From Neisseria shayeganii 871 (GTDB taxonomy: Bacteria > Pseudomonadota > Gammaproteobacteria > Burkholderiales > Neisseriaceae): 19,524 nucleotides of DNA. Below the pieces are notes generated by a model. That model saw only the letters and a program-made list of their open reading frames with translations, did no database searches and was not told where the DNA came from. The position numbers were made by a program, and so were the translations under genes. This document shows positions 1 through 7,595 of the stretch, in pieces (the first letter of the stretch is position 1; the number at the start of each line of letters is the position of its first letter). The stretch lies in assembly GCF_000226875.1 (NCBI RefSeq), contig NZ_JH164926.1:1807213-1826736 (forward strand), read 5' to 3'.

Positions 1-2
1 GC

Positions 3-11
3 AAAGGTCTC
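3..11. repeat. IS-like terminus AAAGGTCTC at window start
   Basis: The motif GCAAAGGTCTC occupies positions 1-11. The same end occurs at 17103-17113 and 19503-19513 in this orientation and, less completely, in the opposite orientation elsewhere. It looks like the terminal inverted repeat of an insertion element. From memory it resembles ends of neisserial IS5-family elements, but no transposase is visible here, so only a terminus can be claimed. Confidence 0.5.
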
Positions 12-40
12 CGGCTTTCAGGTAGCCCGGCGGTTTGGGT

Positions 41-46
41 TACAAT
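41..46 (+). promoter_or_regulatory. Probable -10 box of priA
   Basis: TACAAT followed by GCGCGC sits just upstream of priA. No good -35 box is visible; an uptake-sequence variant at 17-28 occupies that place. The ATG at 45 overlaps this -10 box, so it is unlikely to lie in the transcript, which favours the GTG at 78 as the priA start. Confidence 0.4.
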
Positions 47-77
47 GCGCGCTGTTTTGTTTTACCTCGGAACCGCC

Positions 78-2243
78 GTGCCGTATTGCCAGGTTGCGCT
101 GAATGTGCCGCTGTCCAAACTGTTTACCTATGCCGTGCCGCATGATTTGACGACAGGTACGCGGGTGGCGGTGCCGTTCGCCGGCCGCACGCTGGCGGGC
201 ATTGTTTGGGGCATGACCGACACGCCGGACGTGGCCGAAGAAAAAATCCTGCCGGTCAAACACATCTTCGCGCAAGAACCGCCGCTGCCGGAGAACTGGC
301 GCGAGCTGATGGCCTTCACCGCCCGCTACTACCATTATCCGCTCGGCCAAACCGTATTCACCGCCCTGCCCGCCGGCCTGCGCCAAGCCAAACCCTGCAG
401 CGTGCCCGAGCCGCCGCTGTATTACGCGCTCAACGCAGCCGGACGCGCCCAAACCGCGCCGACACACAAACGGCAGGCCGCCTTATGGCAGGCGCTGCGT
501 TCAGGTAGCCTCACCGCCCGCGCTGCAAAACGGCTGCATCCTCAGGCGGCTGCCCTGTTGGCCAAATGGCAGGCCGCCGGCTGGCTGACTGTCCACGCCG
601 ACACGCCGCAATGGACCGTCCGCCCCGCCGCGCAAACCCTCAACCCGCAGCAGCAGGCCGCCGCCGATGCGGTGGTGGCCGCCGACGGCTTCTCACCCTT
701 TCTGTTGTTCGGCATCACCGGCAGCGGCAAAACCGAAGCCTATTTCGAGATGATGGCCGCCGCTTTGGCACGCGGCAAACAGGTGCTGTTTCTGCTGCCG
801 GAAATCAACCTCACGCCCCAGCTCTTGGCCCGCCTGCAACAGCGTTTCGCCGATGTGCCCACCGCCGTGCTGCACAGCCAAACCGCGGCAGGCGAGCGCA
901 GCCAAGGCTACCTGAAAGCCCTGCTCGGCCAAGCGCGCCTGATTGTGGGCACGCGGCTGGCGGTGTTCACCCCCCTGCCCGATTTGGGGCTGGTGATTGT
1001 GGACGAAGAACACGACGCTTCTTTCAAACAAGACAGCGAACTGCGCTATCAGGCACGCGACTTGGCCCTGTGGCGAGCGCAACAGGCCGGCTGCGCCGTG
1101 GTGCTCGGCAGCGCCACCCCCAGCCTGGAAAGTTGGCACAAGGCCCAAAGCGGCCGCTACACCCTGCTTACCCTGCCCGAGCGCGCCCGCGCCGAATCCC
1201 GCCTGCCCGATATACGCCTGCTCGACGTGCGCCGCGAAGCGCTCGAACACGGCTTCTCCGCCGCCGCCATCAAGCTGTTGCAGGAAAACCATGCCGCCGG
1301 CGGCATGAGCATGGTCTATCTCAACCGGCGCGGCTTCGCCCCCGCCGTGTTTTGCGGCGACTGCGGCCATTTGTTCGGCTGCCCGCACTGCTCGGCCAAA
1401 ATGGTGCTGCATCAGCGCAGCCGCCAACTGCGCTGCCACCACTGCGGCCACATCACACCCGTCCCACGCCGTTGCCCCGACTGCGGCAATCAAGACCTCA
1501 CCGCCGTCGGCTTCGGCACCCAGCGGGCGGAAGACCTGCTGCGCCAAGCCGTGCCGCAGGCGCAGGTGGTGCGGGTGGACCGCGACAGCACCTCGCGCAA
1601 AGACGATTGGGCCGATTTATACCGCCGCATCGACGCTGGCAGCATCGATATTCTGGTCGGCACCCAAATGCTGGCCAAAGGGCACGACTTCGCCCGCCTG
1701 AATCTGGTGGTGGTGCTCAACGCCGACGGCAGCCTCTACAGCGCCGACTACCGTGCGCCGGAACGGCTGTTTGCCGAACTGATGCAAGTGGCCGGACGCG
1801 CCGGTCGCGCCGGGCCGGGCGGGCGGGTATTGATTCAAACCCAGCTGCCCGAGCACCGCGTGTATCAGGCGCTGCTGCAACAGGATTACGCGGCCTTCGC
1901 CGATGGCGAACTGGCCGAACGCGCCGCCTACGGCCTGCCGCCGTTTGCCTACGCCGCCGCCGTGCGCGCCGACGCCCCGCTGATGGCCGACGCGCTGGCC
2001 GTATTGCAGCAGGCTGCCGACGCGGTGCTGCCCGTGCTGCCGGAAAGCGTACAATGCCTGGGGCCGGTGCCCATGCTGATGGCGCGGCTGGCCGGGCGGG
2101 AACGCGCTCAGGTGTTTCTGGAAAGCCCCGACCGCAAAGCCCTGCACCGCGCCCTTTCCGCCTGGCAGGAAGCCGTGCAGGCCGCCGCCAAAACCTGCGC
2201 CGCCTGCCGTTGGTCGCTGGATGTCGATCCGCTCGATATGTAA
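78..2243 (+). CDS. priA: Primosomal protein N' (replication restart helicase PriA)
   Basis: PriA is a 3'-to-5' superfamily 2 DNA helicase that recognises stalled forks and reloads the replisome. From the GTG start the product is about 721 residues. The N-terminal DNA-binding part (VALNVPL near residue 6) is followed by a Walker A motif GITGSGKT at 212-219 and a DEEH box at 309-312. A cysteine-rich zinc region follows, with CxxC pairs near 426/429, 435/438, 453/456 and 466/469, and then a C-terminal helicase lobe with the VAGRAGR motif. The frame also opens with ATG at 45, but that codon overlaps a -10 box, and starting at GTG 78 gives the N-terminus expected from neisserial PriA (known from memory). 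Two uptake sequences lie inside the gene (500-511, 905-916). dacB follows after 73 bp. Identity is secure; only the start is uncertain. Confidence 0.95.
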   Translation: MPYCQVALNVPLSKLFTYAVPHDLTTGTRVAVPFAGRTLAGIVWGMTDTPDVAEEKILPVKHIFAQEPPLPENWRELMAFTARYYHYPLGQTVFTALPAGLRQAKPCSVPEPPLYYALNAAGRAQTAPTHKRQAALWQALRSGSLTARAAKRLHPQAAALLAKWQAAGWLTVHADTPQWTVRPAAQTLNPQQQAAADAVVAADGFSPFLLFGITGSGKTEAYFEMMAAALARGKQVLFLLPEINLTPQLLARLQQRFADVPTAVLHSQTAAGERSQGYLKALLGQARLIVGTRLAVFTPLPDLGLVIVDEEHDASFKQDSELRYQARDLALWRAQQAGCAVVLGSATPSLESWHKAQSGRYTLLTLPERARAESRLPDIRLLDVRREALEHGFSAAAIKLLQENHAAGGMSMVYLNRRGFAPAVFCGDCGHLFGCPHCSAKMVLHQRSRQLRCHHCGHITPVPRRCPDCGNQDLTAVGFGTQRAEDLLRQAVPQAQVVRVDRDSTSRKDDWADLYRRIDAGSIDILVGTQMLAKGHDFARLNLVVVLNADGSLYSADYRAPERLFAELMQVAGRAGRAGPGGRVLIQTQLPEHRVYQALLQQDYAAFADGELAERAAYGLPPFAYAAAVRADAPLMADALAVLQQAADAVLPVLPESVQCLGPVPMLMARLAGRERAQVFLESPDRKALHRALSAWQEAVQAAAKTCAACRWSLDVDPLDM
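500..511 (-). repeat. DNA uptake sequence (Eikenella type) inside priA
   Basis: Exact 12-mer TTCAGGTAGCCT, read in the priA frame as Ser-Gly-Ser-Leu. Confidence 0.85.
905..916 (+). repeat. DNA uptake sequence inside priA
   Basis: Exact 12-mer AGGCTACCTGAA, read in the priA frame as Gly-Tyr-Leu-Lys. Confidence 0.85.
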
Positions 2244-2257
2244 ATCTTCGCCTCCTC

Positions 2258-2269
2258 AGGCTACCTGAA
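2258..2269 (+). repeat. DNA uptake sequence between priA and dacB
   Basis: Exact 12-mer AGGCTACCTGAA, 14 bp after the priA stop. It is a single copy and no T-rich terminator follows, so readthrough into dacB is possible. Confidence 0.85.
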
Positions 2270-2368
2270 AACCTGTGTTAACCATGCCCCAACCGAACAC
2301 ATCACGGAAACCGCCGATGACCACCCGCCTAAACCGCCTCTTATTCGCCGCCGCCCTCGTCTTCTGCT

Positions 2369-2380
2369 TTCAGGTAGCCT
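2369..2380 (-). repeat. DNA uptake sequence in dacB signal peptide
   Basis: Exact TTCAGGTAGCCT encoding part of Phe-Gln-Val-Ala-Ser near the end of the signal peptide. Confidence 0.85.
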
Positions 2381-2911
2381 CTGCCCTCGATTTCGGGCGC
2401 ATGCGGCCGGACGAAGTGGCGGTGTATGTGCAAGACGTGGACAACGGCGAAGTGCTGCTGGCCCACCGCGCCGATGTGGGCATGAATCCCGCCTCCACCA
2501 TGAAGCTGGTGACCGCCTTCGCCGCCTTCCGCGCCCTGGGCAGCGACTTCCGCTGGCAAACCGAATGGCGCAGCAGCGCCCCCATCGGCAACGGCGCCCT
2601 GCACGGCGACCTCTATTGGGTGGGCAGCGGCAATCCCGTGTTCGACCAGCCCGACCTGATCGCCATGCAGCAACAGCTGGCGGCACAAGGCATCGCCAGC
2701 CTCAACGGCAAAGTGGTGCTCGACCGCAGCGTGTGGCGCGGCCACGGCAGCGCCGATGGCTTCGAGCACGATGCCGACCAAGCCTTCTCCACCCCGCCCG
2801 ACCCGCACATGGTGGCCTACAAAGTATTGTGGGCCACCGCCGAGCAGGATGCCGATGGCCGGCCCGCCTTCCAACTCGATCCACCGCTGCCCGGCATCCG
2901 CACCGACACCC

Positions 2912-2923
2912 TTCAGGTAGCCT
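2912..2923 (-). repeat. DNA uptake sequence inside dacB
   Basis: Exact TTCAGGTAGCCT, read as Leu-Gln-Val-Ala-Trp. Confidence 0.85.
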
Positions 2924-3714
2924 GGACGGGCGGCCGCTGCGGCAAGCTGGCCAACCACGTTTCCGCCGCATGGGAAAACCAGTCCCTCGTTTTCAAAGGC
3001 CGCCTGCGCGGGGCAGAAAATGTTCATCAATCTGTTTGACGCGCCGCGTTTTGCCGAAGAGAGCTTCCGCGGCCATTGGCTGGCACAGGGACTGGGCGGG
3101 CTATACGGCTTCGGCCGCGGCACCGCCCCCGCCGGCAGCCGCGTGCTGGCGGTGAACCGCTCCAAGCCCTTGGCCGAAGTGCTCAGCGACATGAACAAGT
3201 TTTCCAACAACCTGATCGCCCGCAGCGTTTTTCTCACCCTCGGCCAGCGCGAAGCCGGCGGCCGCAGCGCGGTGAACGCCGAAGCCGCCGTGCGCCGCCA
3301 GCTGGTGTCGGCCGGCCTGGACGACGAAGCCTTGGTGTTGGAAAACGGCTCCGGCCTGTCGCGCCGCGAACGCGCCACCGCCCGCTTCCTCGGCAGCATG
3401 CTGTATCAGGCCTACCGCTCGCCCTTCCGCCAAGCCTTTATCGACACCCTGCCGATTGCCGGCGTGGACGGCACCCTCAAAACCCGCTTCCGCCAACTCG
3501 GCAGCCCCCTGCGCATGAAAACCGGCACCCTGCGCAATGTGCGCGCCCTGGCCGGCTACTGGCTGCCCGCGCACGGCCGCCGTCTGGCCGTGGTGGTGAT
3601 CATCAACAGCGAGCGATCCGACGGCTACCTGCCCGACTTAGACGCCCTCGTCAACCGCATCGTGCGCGATCTGAGCACCGCCAACCGGCTTGAAAGCACG
3701 GGCGGCGCCCCCAA

Positions 3715-3882
3715 TTAGGACCCGTTCAACAACTTCTTGCGCAGCGGTCTCTCAAAGCAAAAACCGCAGATGCCAGGCAAGAATACGCGCAAGATTGAGC
3801 ATCTTGCCAGTCTTTGCAACGCAGCAGATGCCGGATTTGGACCGAACATACCGCCGCAGCGGAGATTTTGAACAGGTTCTAA
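3715..3882. mobile_element. MITE-like element with 15-bp terminal inverted repeats
   Basis: The left end TTAGGACCCGTTCAA (3715-3729) and right end TTGAACAGGTTCTAA (3868-3882) are inverted repeats matching at 13 of 15 positions, bounding 168 bp with no plausible gene. Inside are a perfect 7-bp hairpin (GCAAGAT 3789-3795 with ATCTTGC 3801-3807) and two copies of GCAGATGCC. No target-site duplication is evident. The left end contains the dacB TAG stop (3716-3718). A related left end occurs at 9110-9135. The family is not recognised; a non-autonomous transposable element is the best reading, though a regulatory or RNA-encoding repeat is possible. Confidence 0.55.
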
Positions 3883-3931
3883 GGCCAACCGCCGCCGGCC
3901 ACCCCATCCACCCTCACCGGAACACACCGCC

Positions 3932-4186
3932 ATGAAACCCGTTACCATGTACACCGGCCGCTTCTGCCCCTACTGCCAGATGGCCAAAATGCTGCTGGCG
4001 CAGAAAGGCGTACACGAAATCACCGAAATTTCCGCCGACGCCCCCGAAGTACGCGCCCGCATGATCGAACTCACCGGCCGCCGCACCGTGCCGCAGATTT
4101 TCATCGGCGACACCCCGGTCGGCGGCTTCGACGACCTGCGCGCCCTCAACCAACAAGGCCGGCTGGACGAAATGCTGGCAGACTGA
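3932..4186 (+). CDS. grxC: Glutaredoxin 3
   Basis: This is a small (84-residue) cytoplasmic glutathione-dependent thiol-disulfide oxidoreductase. The dithiol active site CPYC is at residues 12-15, the cis-proline motif TVP at 52-54, and the glutathione-binding GGFDD at 64-68; length and motif order are typical of bacterial GrxC. It lies 53 bp upstream of secB, a pairing familiar from other proteobacteria, so the two are probably co-transcribed. The roughly 210 bp upstream are largely filled by the inverted-repeat element, so the promoter may lie within or just after it. Confidence 0.93.
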   Translation: MKPVTMYTGRFCPYCQMAKMLLAQKGVHEITEISADAPEVRARMIELTGRRTVPQIFIGDTPVGGFDDLRALNQQGRLDEMLAD

Positions 4187-4192
4187 AGCGTT

Positions 4193-4204
4193 TTCAGGTA
4201 GCCT
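4193..4204 (-). repeat. DNA uptake sequence between grxC and secB
   Basis: Exact TTCAGGTAGCCT, single copy, 7 bp after the grxC stop. No hairpin partner or T-tract is present, so it need not end transcription. Confidence 0.85.
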
Positions 4205-4239
4205 AACGCCCGTTTTCCCACCCTCACAGAAAGAACGCC

Positions 4240-4683
4240 ATGAGCGAGCAACAACAACCCGTATTCAGCATTGAAAAACTGTATGTGAAAGACCTGTCGC
4301 TGGAAGTGCCGCACGCCCCGCAAATCTTCCTCACCCAGGAAAGCCCCGACGTGGAGCTGAAAGTGCACCACGAATCGCAAAAACTGGAAGACCATTTCTA
4401 CGACGTCAGCGTGGTGCTCACCGTCACCGCCAAGCTGGCCGACGGCCGCGTGCTGTTTTTGAACGAAGTGGCGCAAAACGGCATCTTCCGCCTGGAAAAC
4501 ATTCCGGAAGACGACGTGAAAGTGCTGCTCGGCATCGCCTGCCCGAACATCCTCTACCCCTATGCGCGCGAAGCAGTTTCTTCCGCCATCACCCGCGCCG
4601 GCTTCCCGCCCGTGCTGTTGGCACCGATCAACTTCGAAGCCATGTACGAGCAACAGCAAGCCGCGCCGGCCGGCAACGCTTAA
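4240..4683 (+). CDS. secB: Protein-export chaperone SecB
   Basis: SecB is a homotetrameric cytoplasmic chaperone that holds preproteins unfolded and hands them to SecA. The 147-residue product matches the family along its length: an N-terminal strand FSIEKLYVKDLSLEVP, the central YDVSVVLTVTAKL strand, and the C-terminal CPNILYPYAREAVSS region with GFPPVLLAPINFEAMY. The tail is Gln/Ala-rich, as usual. A weak purine-rich ribosome-binding site (AGAAAGAA) lies just upstream. It is the second gene after grxC and is followed by an uptake-sequence hairpin. Confidence 0.96.
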   Translation: MSEQQQPVFSIEKLYVKDLSLEVPHAPQIFLTQESPDVELKVHHESQKLEDHFYDVSVVLTVTAKLADGRVLFLNEVAQNGIFRLENIPEDDVKVLLGIACPNILYPYAREAVSSAITRAGFPPVLLAPINFEAMYEQQQAAPAGNA

Positions 4684-4702
4684 GCCGCCTAGGCAAACCA
4701 AC

Positions 4703-4737
4703 ATCAGGCTACCTGAAAGGCTTTCAGGTAGCCTGAT
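4703..4737 (+). terminator. Hairpin of paired uptake sequences after secB
   Basis: Inverted uptake sequences (4706-4717 and 4723-4734) with extra flanking complementarity form a 17-bp perfect stem (4703-4719 with 4721-4737) and a one-base spacer. TCTGTTTTCG follows, giving a modest T-tract. Probable intrinsic terminator of grxC-secB. Confidence 0.7.
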
Positions 4738-4790
4738 TCTGTTTTCGGCATCCAGACCAACAAGATGAAGCAGAAAGAAACCACCGCCTC

Positions 4791-4836
4791 TATAAAAAGA
4801 TTCGGGCTACCTGAAAACTTTTTCAGGTAGCCCGAA
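4791..4836 (-). terminator. Intrinsic terminator of rdgC-dcd
   Basis: A 17-bp perfect stem (4801-4817 with 4820-4836, loop CT) is built from two one-mismatch uptake sequences. On the minus strand it is followed immediately by TCTTTTTATA (4800-4791), a classic U-tract. It lies 18 bp after the dcd stop. Confidence 0.82.
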
Positions 4837-4854
4837 GCACCGTTGCAGAAGCAG

Positions 4855-5421
4855 TCAGGTTTTCGGCAGCGTCACCCCCGTCTGCCCCATGTATTTGCCG
4901 TTGCGGTCTTTATACGAAGTTTCACACACCTCGTCGCTCTCGAAAAACAGCACCTGCGCCACGCCCTCGCCGGCATAGATTTTGGCCGGCAGCGGTGTGG
5001 TATTGGAAAACTCCAGCGTTACATAGCCTTCCCATTCCGGCTCGAACGGCGTCACGTTCACAATGATGCCGCAGCGCGCATAGGTGGACTTGCCCAAACA
5101 CACGGTGAGCACGTTGCGCGGAATGCGGAAATACTCCACTGTGCGCGCCAGGGCAAACGAATTGGGCGGAATGATGCAACAGTCGTCTTCCACGGTGACA
5201 AAGTTTTTCGGATCGAAATTTTTCGGATCGACAATGGTGCTGTTGATGTTGGTGAAAATTTTGAATTCGTTGGCGCAACGGATGTCGTAGCCGTAGCTCG
5301 AAGTGCCGTAGGAAATGATTTTGCGCCCGTCGGCTTCCTTCACCTGCTTGGGCTCGAACGGCTCGATCATGCCGTGTTCTTCCGCCATGCGGCGTATCCA
5401 TTTGTCGGATTTGATGCTCAT
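4855..5421 (-). CDS. dcd: dCTP deaminase
   Basis: It deaminates dCTP to dUTP for thymidylate synthesis. From the ATG at 5421 the protein is 188 residues, the normal Dcd length, beginning MSIKSDKWI. That start has AGGA placed 5 bases upstream; the longer reading to 5460 adds 13 residues with no family support. The active-site region is visible as GKSTYARCG (110-118) and TPFEPEWEGYVTLEFSNTT-like sequence with the catalytic glutamate in LEFSN (E137). It lies 64 bp downstream of rdgC on the same strand, so the two probably share a transcript, and a strong hairpin follows. Confidence 0.95.
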   Translation of the reverse strand: MSIKSDKWIRRMAEEHGMIEPFEPKQVKEADGRKIISYGTSSYGYDIRCANEFKIFTNINSTIVDPKNFDPKNFVTVEDDCCIIPPNSFALARTVEYFRIPRNVLTVCLGKSTYARCGIIVNVTPFEPEWEGYVTLEFSNTTPLPAKIYAGEGVAQVLFFESDEVCETSYKDRNGKYMGQTGVTLPKT

Positions 5422-5485
5422 CTTCATCCTTTGTTTTGTCAAAACGGCGGTACAGCGCACACACCGTCTGTTGTCCCGTTGCGGC

Positions 5486-6385
5486 TTATTCCTGCCAGCC
5501 GCCCAGATAAGCGGCCAGCTCCTCCAGCATGGTGCTCAGCGCCTCGGCCATCAACACCTGCGAGGCAAACGCCAGGCTGGCGGCGTCGCTGCCGTGGCTG
5601 TCGGCTTCCTCCTGTAAAACATCCAGGTATTGGATGCGCTTGAGGGTGAAATCCTGAGTCAGGATAAAGGCAATCTGTTCGCGCCACACTAGCCCCAGCT
5701 GGGTCACGGTTTTGCCGTTTTTCACGTGCTGCACCACTTCGTCTGCCGTCAAATCCTGCTTCGACACCTTTACCGTGGGCGCGACATCGCCCTGCCCTTT
5801 CAGCTCGCAATCGCTGTCGAGCTCGAAACCGCCTTCGGCCGCGCCTTTGAGCAGCCATTCGGTCATCAGGCTGCCGGGCGACTGTTTGGCGCTCGGCAGC
5901 CGCGCTTCCAAACCGCCCAAGGCTTCGCGCAGCTTGGTGAGCATGGCTTCGGCCTTGGCGGCGGAAGCGTTGTTCACCAGCAGATAGCCGTGGCGGATGT
6001 CGAACAAGGCCTGCGAACGGCTGCTGCGGGTAAAGGCGCGCGGCAGCAAATCGTCGGTAATCTGCTCTTTGAGTTCCTGCTTTTCCTTGCGGCCGACATT
6101 GCGCCCTTCGGCATTCTGGATTTCCGCCACTTTGTCTTCCAACACATCGCGGATCACGCCGGCCGGCAGCACTTTTTCCTCTTTTTTCAGCGCCACGCCC
6201 CAAGTGAAATCGGCAGGAAACACCAATTCGGGCGAAAAGCCCTGCGGCGCGGCAAAACCCTCGCTGAACCAGTCCAAACCCTGCACCGGCGCAAATTCGG
6301 CCTCCGCCAGCTTCGCCGCCAGCGCGTCCAAATCGGGCAGGGCATTTTTGTTGAGGAGATAAAAACTTAACTGCTTAAACCACAT
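5486..6385 (-). CDS. rdgC: Recombination-associated protein RdgC
   Basis: RdgC is a nucleoid-associated, ring-forming DNA-binding protein that limits RecA action; in Neisseria gonorrhoeae it affects pilin antigenic variation (known from literature). The 299-residue product starts MWFKQLSFYLL and contains the family's FTWGVALKKEEKVLPAGVI-like segment and an acidic, helical C-terminus, at the usual length. No enzymatic motif is expected. An AGGA stretch lies 12 bases upstream of the start, and a TATAAT box (6417-6422) about 30 bp upstream. dcd follows on the same strand. Confidence 0.94.
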   Translation of the reverse strand: MWFKQLSFYLLNKNALPDLDALAAKLAEAEFAPVQGLDWFSEGFAAPQGFSPELVFPADFTWGVALKKEEKVLPAGVIRDVLEDKVAEIQNAEGRNVGRKEKQELKEQITDDLLPRAFTRSSRSQALFDIRHGYLLVNNASAAKAEAMLTKLREALGGLEARLPSAKQSPGSLMTEWLLKGAAEGGFELDSDCELKGQGDVAPTVKVSKQDLTADEVVQHVKNGKTVTQLGLVWREQIAFILTQDFTLKRIQYLDVLQEEADSHGSDAASLAFASQVLMAEALSTMLEELAAYLGGWQE

Positions 6386-6416
6386 GGCTCGGCTTTCCTG
6401 CTGCTAAAAGCGCGGC

Positions 6417-6422
6417 ATTATA
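6417..6422 (-). promoter_or_regulatory. -10 box of the rdgC promoter
   Basis: On the minus strand a perfect TATAAT is followed by GCCGCGC. No good -35 hexamer is seen at 16-18 bp. Transcription would start about 25 bp before the rdgC ATG. Confidence 0.5.
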
Positions 6423-6493
6423 GCCCAAATCCGCCTCCGGGCGCAGTCAGGCAAACCCGCCCGGCGCCGCCTTCAATGCCGCCGCCCGCCGGC

Positions 6494-6521
6494 TTGACAG
6501 CCCGCCGAGGCACAGTATAAT
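6494..6521 (+). promoter_or_regulatory. Consensus sigma-70 promoter of tRNA-Glu
   Basis: TTGACA (6494-6499) and TATAAT (6516-6521) with a 16-bp spacer, both perfect hexamers, are followed by a G+C-rich discriminator GCGCGCC as is typical for stable-RNA promoters under stringent control. The mature tRNA begins 17 bp after the -10 box. Confidence 0.85.
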
Positions 6522-6538
6522 GCGCGCCTTTCCCGCAC

Positions 6539-6614
6539 GCGCCCATCGTCTAGAGGCCTAGGACACTGCCCTTTCACGGCGGCAACCGGGGTTCGAATCC
6601 CCGTGGGCGTGCCA
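6539..6614 (+). tRNA. tRNA-Glu (anticodon UUC)
   Basis: The 76-nt sequence folds as a cloverleaf. The acceptor stem is GCGCCCA with TGGGCGT, including a terminal G-U pair. The anticodon loop CTTTCAC carries TTC at 6573-6575. The T arm CGGGG-TTCGAAT-CCCCG and an encoded GCCA end (6611-6614) are present. The D-arm and anticodon arm resemble Escherichia coli tRNA-Glu. It has its own promoter and terminator and so is a single-gene transcript. Confidence 0.96.
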
Positions 6615-6623
6615 GATTCCGCC

Positions 6624-6657
6624 AACCGCTTTCAGGTAGCCTGAAAGCGGTTTTGCT
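6624..6657 (+). terminator. tRNA-Glu terminator made from one uptake sequence
   Basis: The stem AACCGCTTTCAGG (6624-6636) pairs with CCTGAAAGCGGTT (6640-6652) around the 3-nt loop TAG, and T-rich TTTTGCTTTG follows. A single uptake sequence (6631-6642) supplies both the arm core and the loop, because TTCAGG-TAG-CCTGAA is itself palindromic; flanking bases lengthen the stem to 13 bp. Confidence 0.82.
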
Positions 6658-6707
6658 TTGCCGCCAATCCGTGTATGCTTGCCGCTTTTGCATTCGAGCA
6701 AATGCCC

Positions 6708-7544
6708 ATGACCCACGTTCTCGTTATCCAACATCCCCGCCCCGACACCCTTGATCTGAGCGCGCTGCCCGCCGGCCTGCCCGCGCCCGTCCGCCATCGG
6801 CAAAACACGCTGCGCTTTGCCGTGGCGGCCGATTTCAGGCTACCTGAAAACGCCGTGCTGGCGCTGCAGGCACAAGAAGCGGATGTCGGCGTATTGCCCG
6901 ATATGGCATTTGCCGATTTGGGCCTGATTGTGAGCGATATGGATTCCACCCTGATCACCATCGAATGCGTGGACGAAATCGCCGCCGGCGTGGGTTTGAA
7001 AGAACAGGTGGCGGCGATTACCGAGCAATCCATGCGCGGCGAATTGGACTTCGAACAATCGCTGCGCCGCCGCGTGGCCCTGCTGAAAGGGCTACCTGAA
7101 AGCGAGCTGCAGCGGGTGTACGACGAGGTGCTGCAATTAACGCCGGGCGCGGAAACCCTCTTGGCCGAATGCCGTGCACACGGGGTGAAATTCATGCTGG
7201 TGTCCGGCGGCTTCACCTTTTTCACCGAACGCCTGCGCCAACGGCTGGGCTTCGAATACGGCTTTGCCAACGAGCTGGTGTCGCACAACGGCCGATTAAG
7301 CGGCGAACTCAGCGGCCGTCTGATCGACGCCCAAACCAAGGCCGACCTGCTCGCCGAATACCGCGACCGCCTCGGCCTGCGCCGCGAACAAACCCTGGCC
7401 ATGGGCGACGGTGCCAACGATATTCCCATGCTGCAGGCGGCCGGTTTCGGCGTTGCCTTCCGCGCCAAACCGAAAGCCGAAGCGGCGGCAGATGTGCGCA
7501 TCCGCTTCGGCGGTTTGGAAGCCGTGCGCGGCTGGTTCCGCTGA
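6708..7544 (+). CDS. serB: Phosphoserine phosphatase
   Basis: It catalyses the last step of serine synthesis, O-phosphoserine to serine. It is a HAD-superfamily enzyme, 278 residues from ATG 6708 (MTHVLVIQHP); ATGs at 6702 and 6675 are in frame, but the latter adds a poorly supported extension. HAD motifs are in order: DMDST at 77-81 (nucleophile D77), SGG at 166-168, K211, and GDGANDIPML from 233. The N-terminal ~70 residues are the variable regulatory-like part. Two uptake sequences lie inside (6837-6848 exact, 7089-7100 one mismatch), both read as Leu-Pro-Glu. The next gene starts 54 bp downstream with no terminator between them, so co-transcription is possible. Confidence 0.95.
   Translation: MTHVLVIQHPRPDTLDLSALPAGLPAPVRHRQNTLRFAVAADFRLPENAVLALQAQEADVGVLPDMAFADLGLIVSDMDSTLITIECVDEIAAGVGLKEQVAAITEQSMRGELDFEQSLRRRVALLKGLPESELQRVYDEVLQLTPGAETLLAECRAHGVKFMLVSGGFTFFTERLRQRLGFEYGFANELVSHNGRLSGELSGRLIDAQTKADLLAEYRDRLGLRREQTLAMGDGANDIPMLQAAGFGVAFRAKPKAEAAADVRIRFGGLEAVRGWFR
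6837..6848 (+). repeat. DNA uptake sequence inside serB
   Basis: Exact AGGCTACCTGAA, read as Arg-Leu-Pro-Glu. A second, one-mismatch copy at 7089-7100 is read as Gly-Leu-Pro-Glu. Confidence 0.85.
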
Positions 7545-7567
7545 CACGGGCTCTGCGCCGCCCGCCG

Positions 7568-7595
7568 GGGCTACCTGAAACCCAAGCTACCTGAA
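7568..7595 (+). repeat. Tandem uptake-sequence variants before the spermidine-synthase-like gene
   Basis: Two direct copies, GGGCTACCTGAA (7568-7579) and AAGCTACCTGAA (7584-7595), each one mismatch from consensus, fill the serB-to-next-gene gap. The second ends 3 bp before the ATG at 7599, where a ribosome-binding site would be expected; none is apparent. Confidence 0.7.

Larger units (their letters stand above)
2317..3718 (+). pseudogene. dacB: D-alanyl-D-alanine carboxypeptidase/endopeptidase (PBP4/DacB family), frameshifted
   Basis: This is a periplasmic peptidoglycan D,D-peptidase gene split over two frames. The first part (open to 3039) starts at ATG 2317 with a signal peptide (basic MTTRLNR, then a hydrophobic stretch ending ASA) and carries the SxxK active-site motif STMK at residues 60-63. 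An in-frame ATG at 2275 would add 14 residues before the signal peptide and is less likely. The second part (open from before 3020 to 3718) carries SNN (S296 of the repaired protein) and KTG (401-403). Removing one G from the GGGG run at 3010-3013 joins the frames through RLRGQKMFINLFD and gives about 466 residues, close to the expected family length. All three catalytic motifs are intact, so the lesion is either recent or a sequencing error. Two uptake sequences lie inside (2369-2380, 2912-2923); the first encodes FQVAS of the signal peptide. The TAG stop lies in the end of a downstream repeat element. Confidence 0.85.

Noticed and set aside
3010..3013. Phase-variable tract controlling dacB
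   Set aside because: Four G is too short for typical slipped-strand switching; a mutation or sequencing error is more likely.
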